A stretch of DNA of 64,000 bases from Flavobacterium sp. KMS (GCF_000813005.1 NZ_JSYP01000001.1:372001-436000), one strand, 5' to 3'; shown: positions 38,980-47,467, numbered from the stretch's first letter. Notes: generated from the letters alone by a model not told the origin. Made by a program: numbers and translations.

Positions 38980-39032
38980 ATCTTTGCGCCTCTGTACCTT
39001 TGTATCTCTGAACCTTTGAACCTTTGCACCTT
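38980..39032. repeat. Degenerate cctttg-rich phrase
   Basis: Words of the form (g)aacctttg, gtacctttg and gcaccttta recur about every 10-12 nt. TACCTTTG at 38995-39002 matches the TAnnTTTG promoter element. Similar phrases occur at 55263-55305 and 61857-61896, so this is a dispersed intergenic style rather than a gene. Confidence 0.5.
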
Positions 39033-39077
39033 TACTCCCAAGAGAATTGAAATACAATAAATTGCTGCTACAAAAAA

Positions 39078-39100
39078 TCTAAAATCTGCATTCTAAAATC
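39078..39100. repeat. TCTAAAATC repeat, 14-nt period
   Basis: TCTAAAATC, five bases, TCTAAAATC. The same layout is found at 9916-9937 and 52168-52191 (opposite orientation). Confidence 0.5.
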
Positions 39101-39114
39101 TACATTCTTTTCTT

Positions 39115-39122
39115 TATCTTTG
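39115..39122 (+). promoter_or_regulatory. Putative lysS -7 promoter element
   Basis: TATCTTTG matches TAnnTTTG and lies 23 bp before the ATG. A TTG at the -33 spacing was not found. Confidence 0.45.
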
Positions 39123-39145
39123 CATTCTTATAAAAAAAGCGCAAA

Positions 39146-40849
39146 ATGGCATTATCAGAACAAGAAATTATCCGAAGAGAAAAACTTCAAAACTTACGCA
39201 ACTTAGGAATCAATCCTTATCCAGCTAATCTTTTTCCTGTAAATCATACTTCTAAGCAAATTAAGGAGTCTTTTGAAGAAGGTAAGAAGGTTATCGTTGC
39301 AGGACGTTTGATGAGTGTTCGTGACCAAGGAAAAGCTTGTTTTGCTGAATTGCAGGATAGCGAAGGACGTTTACAATTATACGTTAATCGTGATGTTTTG
39401 TGCGAAGGTGATGATAAAACTTTATACAACACGGTATTTAAAAAATTAACCGATTTAGGTGATTTCATTGGTATCGAAGGAGAATTGTTTACTACAAAAG
39501 TTGGTGCACAATGTGTACGTGTAGATGGATTTACTTTCTTGAGTAAAACATTGCGTCCGCTACCTTTACCGAAAGTTGATGAAGACGGAAATGTACACGA
39601 TGCATTTAATGATGCTGAGTTACGTTACAGAATGCGTTATGTAGATTTAACAGTGAATCAACACGTTAAAGAAACGTTTATTAAACGTACAAAGTTATAT
39701 ACTGCAATGCGTGGTTATTTTAACGATGCAGGTTATCTTGAGGTTGAAACTCCGGTTTTACAATCAATTCCTGGTGGTGCTTCGGCAAGACCTTTTATCA
39801 CGCATCATAATTCGCTTGACATTCCGCTATATATGCGTATTGCAAACGAATTGTATTTAAAAAGATTAATTGTTGGTGGTTTTGAAGGTGTTTATGAGTT
39901 CTCTAAAAACTTTAGAAATGAAGGGATGGACAGAACGCATAATCCTGAATTCACCGCAATGGAAATATATGTAGCCTACAAAGACTACAACTGGATGATG
40001 GAATTTGCTGAAGGTTTGCTTGAGCATTGTGCAATTGCTGTAAACGGAACTAGCGAAGTTACTTTTGGTGAGCATAAAATAAACTTTAAAGCACCTTACG
40101 CTCGCGTTACAATGACCGATTCTATCAAACATTTTACTGGTTTTGATATTTCTGGAAAAACAGAAGAAGAGTTATTTGAAGCTGCAAGAGGAATGGGAAT
40201 TGAAGTGGATAATACAATGGGGAAAGGAAAACTAATTGATGAGATTTTTGGAGCTAAGTGCGAAGGAAATTACATTCAGCCAACTTTCATCACTGATTAT
40301 CCTAAAGAAATGTCGCCTCTTTGTAAAGAGCACCGCGATAATCCTGAACTTACAGAGCGTTTTGAGTTAATGGTTTGTGGTAAAGAAATAGCAAATGCTT
40401 ATTCTGAATTAAATGACCCAATTGACCAACGTGAGCGTTTTGAAGATCAAATGCGTTTGGCTGCAAAAGGTGATGATGAGGCTAATGGTATCATCGACGA
40501 AGATTTCTTAAGAGCGCTTGAATACGGTATGCCTCCAACATCTGGAATGGGTATTGGTATGGATCGTTTGATTATGTACTTAACAAATAATGCATCTATC
40601 CAAGAAGTATTATTGTTCCCACAAATGCGTCCTGAGAAAAAATTAGCTCAGATTGAACTTTCTGATGAAGAAAAATTCATCGTAGATTTATTGAAAGGAA
40701 ATGAAAATAAAATGGATCTTCAGCAATTAAAAATTACTGCTAATTTAAGCGGTAAAAAATGGGATGCTTCTATGAAAAACTTATCTAAACACGGTTTAAC
40801 TAAAGTTGCTGTTGAAGGTGAGTTTAAAACTGTAGAATTGGTAGGGTAG
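39146..40849 (+). CDS. lysS: Lysine--tRNA ligase (class II)
   Basis: 567 aa class II lysyl-tRNA synthetase. The N-terminal OB-fold anticodon-binding domain spans about residues 55-160 (VAGRLMSVRDQGKACFAELQDSEG). The catalytic domain shows motif 2 FRNEGMDRTHNPEFTAMEIY and motif 3 GMPPTSGMGIGMDRLIM. A C-terminal extension of about 60 residues after the motif 3 helix (EEKFIVDLLKGNENKMDLQQLKITANLSGKKWDASMKNL) is characteristic of Bacteroidota. It is followed by a strong terminator. Confidence 0.98.
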   Translation: MALSEQEIIRREKLQNLRNLGINPYPANLFPVNHTSKQIKESFEEGKKVIVAGRLMSVRDQGKACFAELQDSEGRLQLYVNRDVLCEGDDKTLYNTVFKKLTDLGDFIGIEGELFTTKVGAQCVRVDGFTFLSKTLRPLPLPKVDEDGNVHDAFNDAELRYRMRYVDLTVNQHVKETFIKRTKLYTAMRGYFNDAGYLEVETPVLQSIPGGASARPFITHHNSLDIPLYMRIANELYLKRLIVGGFEGVYEFSKNFRNEGMDRTHNPEFTAMEIYVAYKDYNWMMEFAEGLLEHCAIAVNGTSEVTFGEHKINFKAPYARVTMTDSIKHFTGFDISGKTEEELFEAARGMGIEVDNTMGKGKLIDEIFGAKCEGNYIQPTFITDYPKEMSPLCKEHRDNPELTERFELMVCGKEIANAYSELNDPIDQRERFEDQMRLAAKGDDEANGIIDEDFLRALEYGMPPTSGMGIGMDRLIMYLTNNASIQEVLLFPQMRPEKKLAQIELSDEEKFIVDLLKGNENKMDLQQLKITANLSGKKWDASMKNLSKHGLTKVAVEGEFKTVELVG

Positions 40850-40870
40850 TTTTTTACTCGTTACAATATT

Positions 40871-40906
40871 CAAACCCGACAGGTTTTAAAACCTGTCGGG
40901 TTTTTT
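40871..40906 (+). terminator. Terminator after lysS
   Basis: AACCCGACAGG (from 40874) with CCTGTCGGGTT and a TTTTAAAA loop, followed by a T-run to about 40906. Confidence 0.92.
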
Positions 40907-40934
40907 ATTCAAATTTAATGACTCAAAAATATTC

Positions 40935-41366
40935 ATGTCAAAAATTAAAGATTATTTTATTTATACTATTTTCATCTTATTTACTATAATTAGTTCCTAT
41001 CAATTAATCGATTCATTTATACATCCAGATATCGAATTAAATGATTCGCTTTTATTTAAAGACAGATTAAAACAACTTAACGGAATAGTACTTTTCGGCG
41101 GACTTGGATTGATCTATTTTCTTATTAAGGAGAATAAATTTAACCCGAATAAAAATTCTATTAAAACATTTATCATCATGTTTTTTGGCTGTTTAATTTT
41201 TGTTATTAGTAGTTTATTCTTGATTTTATATCCTGAAGAATTTAGGAGAGGCAATAAATTTGTCAAAATAATTATTGGCTATTCTGGAATCCTGTTTTTT
41301 GGAACTGGCTTAATTATGTCAGTATATAAATTAATTAAAGAGATTTTTAAACCTAATAAATACTAA
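40935..41366 (+). CDS. Hypothetical membrane protein
   Basis: 143 aa with four hydrophobic helices (about residues 8-25, 50-65, 80-100 and 112-132) and short polar loops (FIHPDIELNDSLLFKDRLKQL). No family recognised. It follows the lysS terminator and has a similar A/T-rich composition to its surroundings. Confidence 0.6.
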   Translation: MSKIKDYFIYTIFILFTIISSYQLIDSFIHPDIELNDSLLFKDRLKQLNGIVLFGGLGLIYFLIKENKFNPNKNSIKTFIIMFFGCLIFVISSLFLILYPEEFRRGNKFVKIIIGYSGILFFGTGLIMSVYKLIKEIFKPNKY

Positions 41367-41390
41367 TGATATAATTCAGAAAATCATCTA

Positions 41391-41546
41391 ATGAATAAAC
41401 CTGAAAGCACTAATTCTATTAATCTATCCTCGGATAATTGAGTTAGAAAAAGTAAAGAAGATATAAAATATGGCAGGCTTATTTCGCAAGAAGATTTAAA
41501 TAAGATGGACTTAGAATGACTATCAAAACAAGAAAAATTAAACTAA
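41391..41546 (+). pseudogene. Possible decayed small gene with two in-frame TGA codons
   Basis: One frame from ATG 41391 to TAA 41544-41546 is interrupted only by TGA at 41439-41441 and 41517-41519. After the first TGA it reads VRKSKEDIKYGRLISQED, LNKMDLE, then the second TGA, LSKQEKLN. Replacing each TGA by TGG (Trp) gives a plausible small charged protein. It may equally be chance in A/T-rich DNA. Confidence 0.35.
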
Positions 41547-41576
41547 TTCTAATTGCATTTTTAAAAATATTAAGAT

Positions 41577-41608
41577 AAAAAAAGAGCTTCAATTGAAGCT
41601 CTTTTTTT
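41577..41608. terminator. Bidirectional terminator with GAGCTTCAATTGAAGCTC palindrome
   Basis: A perfect 18-bp palindrome (41584-41601) with seven A on one side and seven T on the other. It serves the end of the plus-strand region and the minus-strand gene at 41636. The same palindrome recurs at 43466-43483. Confidence 0.9.
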
Positions 41609-41635
41609 ATCTATTGCTCTAAGAATATTTTCTCT

Positions 41636-42253
41636 TTAAAAAGAAATTTTCTCTAGTTTTTTATTATCTATATCAAGGATTGCTTGAGATTGATCAGGAA
41701 CAGCCCCTTTCCATTTTTCCTGAACTGATGGATTAGAAGGATATTTACCATTTTTCATTTTTACACTATAAAGAATTCCTTTACTACTCACTATAAGATC
41801 CTGAAATTTTTCGGAAGCAGTTGTTCCAACAAAAATAGGAAAATCGGTTACTGTAAATTTATTCAATAAGCTTCCGTCATTGTTCAAGATAAAACCAGAA
41901 CATCCGCCTGTACCACAAAAATAAGGATTAGAGAAACCTACAAAGTACTCGTCTTTTTTATCATTATTTAAATCGAAAGCATCATAGTAAAAAAATCGGT
42001 CTTCTTTTGTCATTGCTGGCAAATCCTTGTTTAACAAAACTGTGGTTAATTGCTTACGAATCATATCGACTACTTTAGAATCTATTGGAGCTGTTTTATT
42101 ATTTCCTGCCGCTGAGTCATTATCGGTTTCCGTTGTTACTGATAAGTCAATGGCTGTTGAGTCCACTCCTTTTCCTGTATCTGTAGCCGTTTCTTTTTTC
42201 TGGCAAGAATATAAACTAAGCATTGCTAAGCCTATTAAAAATGTCTTTTTCAT
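41636..42253 (-). CDS. Putative lipoprotein of unknown function
   Basis: 205 aa. Lipobox LYSC (Cys about 17), then a Thr/Ser/Asp-rich linker (about 20-58), then a globular domain with DAFDLNNDKKDEYFVGFSNPYFCGTGGCSGFILNNDGSLLNKF. The DLNNDKKDEYFV and NNDGSL patterns look like Ca-binding FG-GAP-type loops, and CGTGGC may form a disulfide. The fold and role are unknown. Confidence 0.65.
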   Translation of the reverse strand: MKKTFLIGLAMLSLYSCQKKETATDTGKGVDSTAIDLSVTTETDNDSAAGNNKTAPIDSKVVDMIRKQLTTVLLNKDLPAMTKEDRFFYYDAFDLNNDKKDEYFVGFSNPYFCGTGGCSGFILNNDGSLLNKFTVTDFPIFVGTTASEKFQDLIVSSKGILYSVKMKNGKYPSNPSVQEKWKGAVPDQSQAILDIDNKKLEKISF

Positions 42254-42356
42254 GATTTTATTATTTTTTTTTATTACCGTTAAATTTACAAAAAATTAAA
42301 TAAATACATTTGTTTTAGAGGGTTTCTTAAAGTCATTCATTGACAATAAACGTACT

Positions 42357-43358
42357 TTAAACCAATAAAGCCGATTTATTTTCTAGATCTTTTCTTATCA
42401 GCAATTCTTTGATATTATTATACGTTACAAGCGCAATTTGAGTTAATGCTTCGCTCGTAAAAAAAGCCTGATGTGCAGTTACCAATACATTCGGAAAACT
42501 CATTAATCGCTGGATTGCATCATCTTTTATAATATCTTCTGAAAGGTCTCTAAAAAACAATTTTTCCTCCTGCTCATATACATCAATTCCTAAATATCCT
42601 ACTTTACCATCTTTTAGCGCTTCTATAACACTAGCTGTTTCTATAAGTCCGCCACGGCTAGTATTAATTATCATAACACTGTTTTTCATTTGCCTAAGCG
42701 AATCTTTATTTATGATATGCTTTGTTTTTTCGTTTAATGGGCAGTGCAAAGAGATAATATCACTTTCTTTAAAAACTGTCTCTAAATCGGTAAATACAAC
42801 TCCCTCTTTTTCCATTTCGGGATTACTTACAATATCATAAGCAAGAATTCGGCAACCAAAGCCTTTTCCTATTTTAGAGAAAGCTTTCCCTATATTCCCT
42901 GTTCCTATTATACCAATTGTTTTACCATGCAAGTCAAATCCTAATAACCCATTTAGCGAGAAATTTTGTTCACGAACTCTATTATACGCTTTATGTGTTT
43001 TACGATTAAGTGTAAGAATCATTGCCATAGCGTGTTCGGCAACAGCTTCAGGTGAATAAGCAGGAACGCGACAAACATGAATTCCGTGTTTCTTTGCTGC
43101 TTCCAGATTTACATTATTAAAACCAGCACAACGTAAAGCAATAATCTTCACACCCTTTTCTGCCAATTGTTTTATCACCGTTTCATCGACAATATCATTT
43201 ACAAAAACACAAATAATATTCGAACCCTGAATTAAACTTACTGTATGTTTATTAAGCTGTGTTTCAAAAAATTCTAAGTCAAAACCAAACTCGCAATTAT
43301 GTTTATTAAAGAAAGTCTTATCATAAGGCTGAGCCGAGAAAAACGTTATTTTATTCAT
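42357..43358 (-). CDS. D-2-hydroxyacid dehydrogenase (D-lactate dehydrogenase-like)
   Basis: 333 aa NAD-dependent enzyme. The Rossmann motif GIIGTGNIGKAF lies near residues 149-160. Catalytic residues are likely the Arg in INTSRGGLIET, the Glu in the block after it and the His in VTAHQAFFTSEAL. AKKHGIHVCRVPAYSPEAVAEHAMAMILTLNRKTHKAYNRVREQNFSLNGL is typical of LdhA-type enzymes that reduce pyruvate to D-lactate. The start at 43358 (MNKITFFSAQPYDKTFF) fits the family; the frame reaches back to 43382. Confidence 0.9.
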   Translation of the reverse strand: MNKITFFSAQPYDKTFFNKHNCEFGFDLEFFETQLNKHTVSLIQGSNIICVFVNDIVDETVIKQLAEKGVKIIALRCAGFNNVNLEAAKKHGIHVCRVPAYSPEAVAEHAMAMILTLNRKTHKAYNRVREQNFSLNGLLGFDLHGKTIGIIGTGNIGKAFSKIGKGFGCRILAYDIVSNPEMEKEGVVFTDLETVFKESDIISLHCPLNEKTKHIINKDSLRQMKNSVMIINTSRGGLIETASVIEALKDGKVGYLGIDVYEQEEKLFFRDLSEDIIKDDAIQRLMSFPNVLVTAHQAFFTSEALTQIALVTYNNIKELLIRKDLENKSALLV

Positions 43359-43455
43359 GCCTGCTACTCTATCTAAATCCATATATGCTTTCTTTAAAAT
43401 TATAATTGTTTATTCATTAAAATTAAACAAATAATCGCAAAGTAAATTTCCAGTC

Positions 43456-43483
43456 AAAAAAAAAAGAGCTTCAATTGAAGCTC
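43456..43483 (-). terminator. Terminator downstream of the glycerophosphodiesterase gene
   Basis: The palindrome GAGCTTCAATTGAAGCTC at 43466-43483 followed on the minus strand by ten T. Same palindrome as at 41584-41601. Confidence 0.8.
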
Positions 43484-43512
43484 GTTTGATACAAAAATTA
43501 TAAATCAATCTT

Positions 43513-43612
43513 AAACACGAATTTCACGAATTGTCACTAATCCGTTTGTGAAATTAATTTCACAAACTAAGCTACTCATTAAGATTTGTGCAAATTCGTG
43601 AAATTCGTGTTT
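43513..43612. repeat. Nested inverted repeat, 20-bp outer arms and 22-bp inner palindrome
   Basis: AAACACGAATTTCACGAATT (43513-43532) and its exact complement (43593-43612) flank a perfect palindrome formed by TTTGTGAAATT and its complement (43545-43566). The whole lies between the glycerophosphodiesterase stop and the terminator. Probably a flavobacterial dispersed element. Confidence 0.85.
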
Positions 43613-43613
43613 G

Positions 43614-44546
43614 TTATTTTATTTTCTTAATTACAATATGTTTCGATTTTAGTTTTTTATCAGTTGCATATTTTAGTAATTGTTTACCAGCTTCTACATT
43701 ACGATCAGATGATAAAACATCTGCACCATTGGTAATAAGTTTGTAATACAACTCATCTCCTTTGGCAGCAGCACTTTTATCAAGATTTCCCATAGTTCCT
43801 AAAATACAAGAAATTTTTCGGCTGTGTAAATACTCATATACTTCTGGTTTTGGTTCAGAAGTACCTACAAATGCAATCATTTTATTGGCTTTTACACCTA
43901 ATTTCTCCATACGTTCCACATCTTCTTTTCCTCTTGCCGAAACCGAAATCATTAAGTCTGGCGCTAGTTTAGCAGCCTCTGCAGCTTGCGTTGCACTATA
44001 AGTAATAATTACCGAATAAGACTCCGCTTTATTTCTTCTTACAGCATCGATAATCATTTGCATCGGAACGCCTTTCTTGATATCCAAATTATAAATTACT
44101 TTACCCTTACCCCATTGTAGGATTTGATCTAAAGTTTCGATTTTATATGGAGTTACTTTTCCTTCAGTATCTTTTAAGAAAAGCTCTTGTAACTCTTTAT
44201 ACGTATATCCTTCGATAACCCCCGTTCCAGTTGTTGTTCTGTCTAGTGTATTATCATGCATCATTACTAAAACTGAATCCTTACTCAAAGCAATATCAGT
44301 TTCTACAATCGTAGGATTATATTTTATTGCATTGGCAAATGTTGGTGTACAGTTTTCTGGAAACCCAACAGTTGGACCACCTCGATGTGCACTTACCAAC
44401 GGAATTGTTTTCTTAGAATAATTTAAAAACTTCTGTAATTCTTTAGAAGTTTTAAATTTTAATAAATATTCATTTTCCTGGGCAAAACCAAAACTAAAAA
44501 TGAAAGAAACTAAAACTGCAAACCACAAACTTTTATTCTGAAACAT
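43614..44546 (-). CDS. Glycerophosphodiester phosphodiesterase
   Basis: 310 aa exported enzyme that releases glycerol-3-phosphate from deacylated phospholipids. A signal peptide (residues 1-23, ending SFGFAQ) precedes a GDPD TIM barrel. HRGG (His54, Arg55), the ETD pair (Glu82/Asp84) and His97 in MMHDNTLDRTTTG are the expected catalytic and metal-binding residues. The start at 44546 provides the signal peptide directly; the frame extends to 44597. Confidence 0.92.
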   Translation of the reverse strand: MFQNKSLWFAVLVSFIFSFGFAQENEYLLKFKTSKELQKFLNYSKKTIPLVSAHRGGPTVGFPENCTPTFANAIKYNPTIVETDIALSKDSVLVMMHDNTLDRTTTGTGVIEGYTYKELQELFLKDTEGKVTPYKIETLDQILQWGKGKVIYNLDIKKGVPMQMIIDAVRRNKAESYSVIITYSATQAAEAAKLAPDLMISVSARGKEDVERMEKLGVKANKMIAFVGTSEPKPEVYEYLHSRKISCILGTMGNLDKSAAAKGDELYYKLITNGADVLSSDRNVEAGKQLLKYATDKKLKSKHIVIKKIK

Positions 44547-44622
44547 ATTATATTTATTAAAATTGGATTGCAAAATTAAGCAATTCCTACTATGCAAAGC
44601 CCTATAAAAAGTGAAATTATTT

Positions 44623-44705
44623 TAACCATATAAGTAATTTAAGTAAATATAAGCGCGACTTAATCAGCCTAAAATTTAAATGGACTTACATGACTTATAT
44701 GGTTA
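44623..44705. repeat. Inverted repeat with 13-bp perfect arms
   Basis: TAACCATATAAGT (44623-44635) and ACTTATATGGTTA (44693-44705) flank 57 bp containing partly complementary sequence (ttaagtaaatataag, taaatggactta). It looks like a dispersed intergenic element. Confidence 0.8.
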
Positions 44706-44748
44706 CCTTTTTTTATTACAATCTTAAATCTATGCAACCTCAATTATT

Positions 44749-45666
44749 TTATTCCCTAAATTTTAAATGGTCAGAACTAAACAGCAATCCAATACCGCTA
44801 TAAGGATCTTTTTTTAAATCATAAAAATTAGTCACTCCCTCTAAATCTTTATATAAACTAGCAATTATTGTACTAGACTGGAAACCATCTATTGTATGGT
44901 TTATAATAGTATCGGCAAGACAAGCCAGTTCTTTTGTCGAGTTGGTTACACCTATATTATTACCCGTTTCCCAGTCCCAAATTATCCAATCCCAATTGTG
45001 TTTTTTATAAATGCAATCCATCCATAAATATGACAGATTTTTAATTTTCATCTTTCCTAATTCCTTTCCTTTCCAGTATTCAACACTTTCTATTATAGCT
45101 TGTATAGCGGAATCTGTTCCGTCATAAATAAAACTAGAATTCGAAATCTGAATAATCTTTATAGCATCTTTTATCTTAGTATCAATTGTTTTTAATTCCT
45201 TTTCATTTGGCTTTCTTAAAAAAGCAAACTCAATATCTTGTCGTTCAAAAATAGTTCCTCCCGATTTTTCGAGCATTTCTGCTGGAATACATTTCGTGTT
45301 AGAATATTCATCAAGAAATTCATCTTTCGGGTTAAAAGAGAAATTCTCATCTTCATAAAAACCCGCACAATATCGCTGCTCAATTTCTTTTAGCAGTTTA
45401 TAACTCTCATAGTTAATATCCTCTTTTGCTTCATCCTCATTTGCAAACTTGCAAAAATAATCTGGCTGAAGAAACCAATACAAACACAATGCAGTTCCTT
45501 TATCACAATGTTTTTGTTTAATAATCCAGTCAAAAGGCTCAATTCCGTCATCATAATTCCAATGTTGCACAAACTGATGCAACTCGGCAGCAGTTAATTT
45601 CTTATAAGACATCTCGCCATTTACAGCTTTAAGAACCCGATTTTTACTTTTCTTATTAAACTCCAT
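44749..45666 (-). CDS. DUF4274 domain-containing protein
   Basis: 305 aa soluble protein. Residues about 20-90 match DUF4274 as I recall it (ELHQFVQHWNYDDGIEPFDWIIKQKHCDKGTALCLYWFLQPDYF). The remainder has two helical-rich portions without a recognised domain (IESVEYWKGKELGKMKIKNLSYLWMDCIYKKHNWDWIIWDWETG). DUF4274 proteins often occur with polymorphic toxin immunity genes; such a role here is only an inference from neighbourhood. Confidence 0.72.
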   Translation of the reverse strand: MEFNKKSKNRVLKAVNGEMSYKKLTAAELHQFVQHWNYDDGIEPFDWIIKQKHCDKGTALCLYWFLQPDYFCKFANEDEAKEDINYESYKLLKEIEQRYCAGFYEDENFSFNPKDEFLDEYSNTKCIPAEMLEKSGGTIFERQDIEFAFLRKPNEKELKTIDTKIKDAIKIIQISNSSFIYDGTDSAIQAIIESVEYWKGKELGKMKIKNLSYLWMDCIYKKHNWDWIIWDWETGNNIGVTNSTKELACLADTIINHTIDGFQSSTIIASLYKDLEGVTNFYDLKKDPYSGIGLLFSSDHLKFRE

Positions 45667-45823
45667 TTTTTCTCTTAGTAATAACTATTTTAATTATTTC
45701 AATCTCTTTACAAATTTAAAAACCTATCCTTATAAAAGTAGCAAGACAACACATAAAAAAACTCCTATAACAACAAGTCTTTAAACTCATTGTTATAGAA
45801 GTCTTTAAATTATTAAAAGTTTT

Positions 45824-46216
45824 TTATTTACTATCGCCCTTCTTAACCGATAAGACAGAAACATCATATCCTAGATTACGTAACACTTCTAATCCATCAA
45901 GAGATTCCAACTTATTTTTACCAGTCCATCCTTTTTGCAAACCAAATAAAATACATTCTCTAACATATTTAGGTCTATTCAGGTTCACAACTTCTTTTTC
46001 GTCAGTTAATGACTTAACAAGTGGAAAACCAAAATTTAAAGGAAGCCCAATTATTGGGTCATCCCATGTCAGGAAATCAACTAATAATGGTGTTAGCTTA
46101 TAATCCTTTAAAAATATTTTTATTGTCAATGTTCCTACCTGCGCAGACAAATCGACCTTACCAGTCATTATATAGAGATAAACATTATCCTCGACAGTTA
46201 TTTTTCTTAATTTGAT
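45824..46216 (-). CDS. Small unknown protein, start codon lost or unusual
   Basis: The first ATG in this frame is at 46168 (114 aa), but the same frame stays open upstream as IKLRKITVEDNVYLYI without any ATG, GTG or TTG before a TAA. The upstream part reads like real protein and continues naturally into MTGKVDLSAQVGTLTIKIFL. An ATC codon at 46214-46216 is where an ATG might be expected. The C-terminal part has VVNLNRPKYVRECILFGLQKGWTGKNKLESLDGLEVLRNLG. No family is recognised with confidence; it resembles small immunity-type proteins. It is either expressed from a shorter start, from ATC, or decaying. Confidence 0.5.
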   Translation of the reverse strand: MKLRKITVEDNVYLYIMTGKVDLSAQVGTLTIKIFLKDYKLTPLLVDFLTWDDPIIGLPLNFGFPLVKSLTDEKEVVNLNRPKYVRECILFGLQKGWTGKNKLESLDGLEVLRNLGYDVSVLSVKKGDSK

Positions 46217-46282
46217 GTGTCTAAATTAAACCTTAGTAAAACTAAACATCTATTACTTTAAATCTATTAAAATTTCATTAAA

Positions 46283-46309
46283 CACATAGAAACATAGATT
46301 CTATGTGTA
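46283..46309. repeat. Hairpin with ACACATAGAA arms
   Basis: ACACATAGAA (46283-46292) and TTCTATGTGT (46300-46309) surround ACATAGA. Related phrases (cacatagctagc, ttctatgtttctatctg) follow within 46330-46420. The stretch 46217-46490 has no supported gene. Confidence 0.6.
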
Positions 46310-46490
46310 AAAAAGAATACAAAAAAGAAATACATTTCTTTCACATAGCTAGCTCTGTGCTTTTTAGATAAGTGAAACGCCTTTATTTAAGAATACAAAT
46401 TCTATGTTTCTATCTGTTAAAAAAAACTTCTATATCAATAAGCTATTAGCTCACTAATATAAAAGCTTTTCTATATTATTCTAAAACCTG

Positions 46491-47450
46491 TTACAAACTA
46501 TAATTCAGGTTTACGCTCCAGCGGTAATTAGCCTCCATTGCGCCATTAGATAAATTCTGGTTTATAGGAAGCATTCCGTTTACACCAACAGAAAATTTAT
46601 CTTTCCCAACCTCAATACCAAATTTCCCAAACAGGATATCTCCAGCCGTATTTGGCAAATCCAAGCCATGTTGTTTGTTTGTAGCATAAACTTCGCCAGC
46701 AAAACCTAGTTGAGGAACTAATTGTACCGATGGTAAATCGAATAAATAAAAGAATGTTCCCGAATAATTAAACTGATTCCCGTATTGGTATTTTTGTTCA
46801 TTTTCGGTTTTTATAACATAATTAAGCATTGTGTTTAAACCCAAATTCTTTCTCTTAATTACATATTCCGAAACCAGTAAATAATCCCAACTTCCCGTTC
46901 CTAGTTGGAAACTCTTGTTTACACTCCCCACATTATTAGCTTCATTAAACTTTCCTGTTGGCATTTTTACACCACCACCAAGTTCTATTTTATGCGTAAA
47001 AACTGTGCTGTCTTTTTGCGTTTCAAACACCGTATAAAGTGCCATTACCGAAATATCTCCCAATCCCGAAATACTCTCGGTTCCAGTCGTTAATTCGCGA
47101 TTATGAAAATGATACGGAACCAATGCCGAAATCTGGATTCTCTTAGCAACAGGAATACGTGCCCAAGCCTGAACCGTATTAAAGTTCTCATCAATCCAGG
47201 GAGAATTAGCAAAAATACCATCACGACTCGTATAACTCTGATTGAAATAACGTATTCCAACAAAATTTGTGTTTAACATCGAGCTAAACCCCATACTTCC
47301 ACCACTTGCCGAACAACCACAAGCATCACAATCAAAGTCTTCCATCATTGCCAAACGCTGAAATGTAAAGCTCGAAATACTATCTTTTACCGTTGCAGCA
47401 AAAGTTAGATTACAAACTAGAACTAAACTTAAAACTATTATTTTTTTCAT
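46491..47450 (-). CDS. Outer-membrane beta-barrel protein with CDACGC motif
   Basis: 319 aa exported protein (signal peptide ending near LTFAA, residue 19). A mature N-terminal cysteine cluster, Cys41, Cys44 and Cys46 in DFDCDACGCSASGG, could bind copper or iron. The rest is beta-rich with transporter-like wording (SALVPYHFHNRELTTGTESISGLGDISVMALYTVF; LGGGVKMPTGKF) and ends SVNLNYSL, as in outer-membrane barrels. It is last in a minus-strand series after MauG-like, MbnP-like and CNGKCH genes. It may move a metal or metal complex; this is inference. Confidence 0.72.
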   Translation of the reverse strand: MKKIIVLSLVLVCNLTFAATVKDSISSFTFQRLAMMEDFDCDACGCSASGGSMGFSSMLNTNFVGIRYFNQSYTSRDGIFANSPWIDENFNTVQAWARIPVAKRIQISALVPYHFHNRELTTGTESISGLGDISVMALYTVFETQKDSTVFTHKIELGGGVKMPTGKFNEANNVGSVNKSFQLGTGSWDYLLVSEYVIKRKNLGLNTMLNYVIKTENEQKYQYGNQFNYSGTFFYLFDLPSVQLVPQLGFAGEVYATNKQHGLDLPNTAGDILFGKFGIEVGKDKFSVGVNGMLPINQNLSNGAMEANYRWSVNLNYSL

Positions 47451-47467
47451 TGTATTTTATTTTTTTA

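Larger units (their letters stand above)
38736..39145. other. Gene-free region between lipoprotein B and lysS
   Basis: About 400 bp. It holds a long AT-rich stretch, the phrase cttgagcggagtcgaagg (38902-38919), a run of cctttg-type words at about 38980-39035, and a TCTAAAATC repeat (39078-39100). The nearest -7 element for lysS is TATCTTTG at 39115-39122. The frame 38847-39041 on the minus strand is not considered coding. Confidence 0.6.

Noticed and set aside
38847..39041. 64-codon minus-strand frame
   Set aside because: It lies wholly in dispersed repeat phrases (cttgagcggagtcgaagg, cctttg words) and has no protein-like conservation.
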